From Planctomycetota bacterium (GTDB lineage: Bacteria; Planctomycetota; Phycisphaerae; Phycisphaerales; UBA5793), in assembly GCA_963205185.1 (NCBI GenBank), contig CAUJHZ010000045.1, positions 60,549 to 124,548 of the forward strand: 64,000 nucleotides of DNA, given 5' to 3'. Position 1 is the stretch's first letter. Every line of letters starts with the position of its first letter. This document shows, one piece after another, positions 63,819 through 64,000 of this stretch. Both the position numbers and the translations under genes were made by a program. A model generated the notes under the pieces. The model saw nothing but the letters and a program-made list of their open reading frames with translations. It ran no database searches and had not been told where the DNA came from.

Positions 63819-64000
63819 ATAGCCGCCACAAGGCCGCCCGCCCGGCCGGGGGTCGCCTACGAGCTTGGCGGCCCCGCGGTGGTGAGCTTCCGGGAGGCCC
63901 TGGAATTCATGCTGCGCACCGTCGAGCGCCGCCGGCTGCTGGTGCCGATGCCCTTCGCCGTCGCCAAGTTCCTCGGTTTTTTCGCCCAGATGCTGCCGAA
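63819..64000 (+). CDS. Fragment of complex I NDUFA9-like protein
   Basis: The frame runs off the window. From about 63852 it reads VAYELGGPAVVSFREALEFM, then VERRRLLVPMPFAVAKF, which closely follows the C-terminal part of NDUFA9-type NAD-binding proteins of alphaproteobacteria (YELGGP-x-SFRE-x-RRRLLVP-P). There is no N-terminal Rossmann part upstream; the preceding 200 bases are unrelated. Either a fragment or an assembly join. Confidence 0.5.
   Translation, partial: MAATRPPARPGVAYELGGPAVVSFREALEFMLRTVERRRLLVPMPFAVAKFLGFFAQMLP

Noticed and set aside
63583..63822. 79-residue frame starting inside the tRNA gene
   Set aside because: Begins in the tRNA T arm region and has no family pattern.

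Overview
The window is GC-rich, densely coded chromosomal DNA that looks like a member of the Planctomycetota, most likely class Phycisphaerae. This is an inference from protein families seen here: an HYExAFE-type nuclease-fold protein, a secreted protein with the Cys-containing C-terminal beta domain common in that class, a giant membrane-anchored multihaem cytochrome c fused to a cupredoxin, TM198-like membrane proteins, and a PSP1/RicT protein with a long basic tail. No rRNA, CRISPR array or complete large mobile element was seen.

Layout. 0-4 kb: end of a DUF2339-like membrane protein, a two-lobed aspartic-protease-like protein, and a secreted protein on the other strand. 4-6.2 kb: rsfS and a sensor histidine kinase. 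6.3-9.1 kb: a three-gene BtuFCD/Fec-type ABC importer. 9.1-12.3 kb: a coiled-coil membrane protein, pgk, pilT. 12.4-18.4 kb: a 1,973-residue eight-haem cytochrome/cupredoxin fusion. 18.6-24.9 kb: a flavin nitroreductase of iodotyrosine-deiodinase type, a glycosyltransferase, a membrane protein, a secreted endonuclease/exonuclease/phosphatase-fold lipoprotein, and a TlpA-type thioredoxin. 25-28.7 kb: MlaF-MlaD-lipase. 28.8-32.8 kb: a translationally coupled glycan cluster. 32.8-42.2 kb: small secreted proteins, ricT, NifU-like protein, an amidohydrolase, trpD, lipoproteins. 42.2-51.3 kb: a full phosphate regulon on the minus strand (Na/Pi symporter, phoB, phoR, pstSCAB, phoU). 51.5-55.7 kb: gpsA, paired membrane proteins, tatA. 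55.7-58.2 kb: a frameshifted gene remnant and an arsR-acr3-arsC operon with an operator-like palindrome. 58.2-59 kb: a RAYT transposase between perfect 14-bp inverted repeats. 59-60.7 kb: pyrroline-5-carboxylate dehydrogenase.

The most unusual region is 60.79-63.62 kb. A 40-bp direct repeat, exactly 2,750 bp apart, covers the 5' half of a tRNA-Val(CAC) gene and ends at the last base of the anticodon loop. Between the copies lie a tyrosine integrase that lost its C-terminal catalytic part, repeated aatcgggtag motifs at both ends, a Cys-rich ORF and several tiny membrane proteins, two of which share an identical 19-bp upstream element. The intact tRNA lies at the right end, so the insertion appears to have replaced its promoter: the original-looking promoter now drives only the truncated copy, and an element-borne promoter (TTGAAA-17-TAGAAT) drives the complete gene.

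The last ~180 bp encode what looks like the C-terminal part of a complex I NDUFA9-type protein of alphaproteobacterial style with no fitting N-terminal part upstream. This may be an assembly misjoin or a gene fragment.
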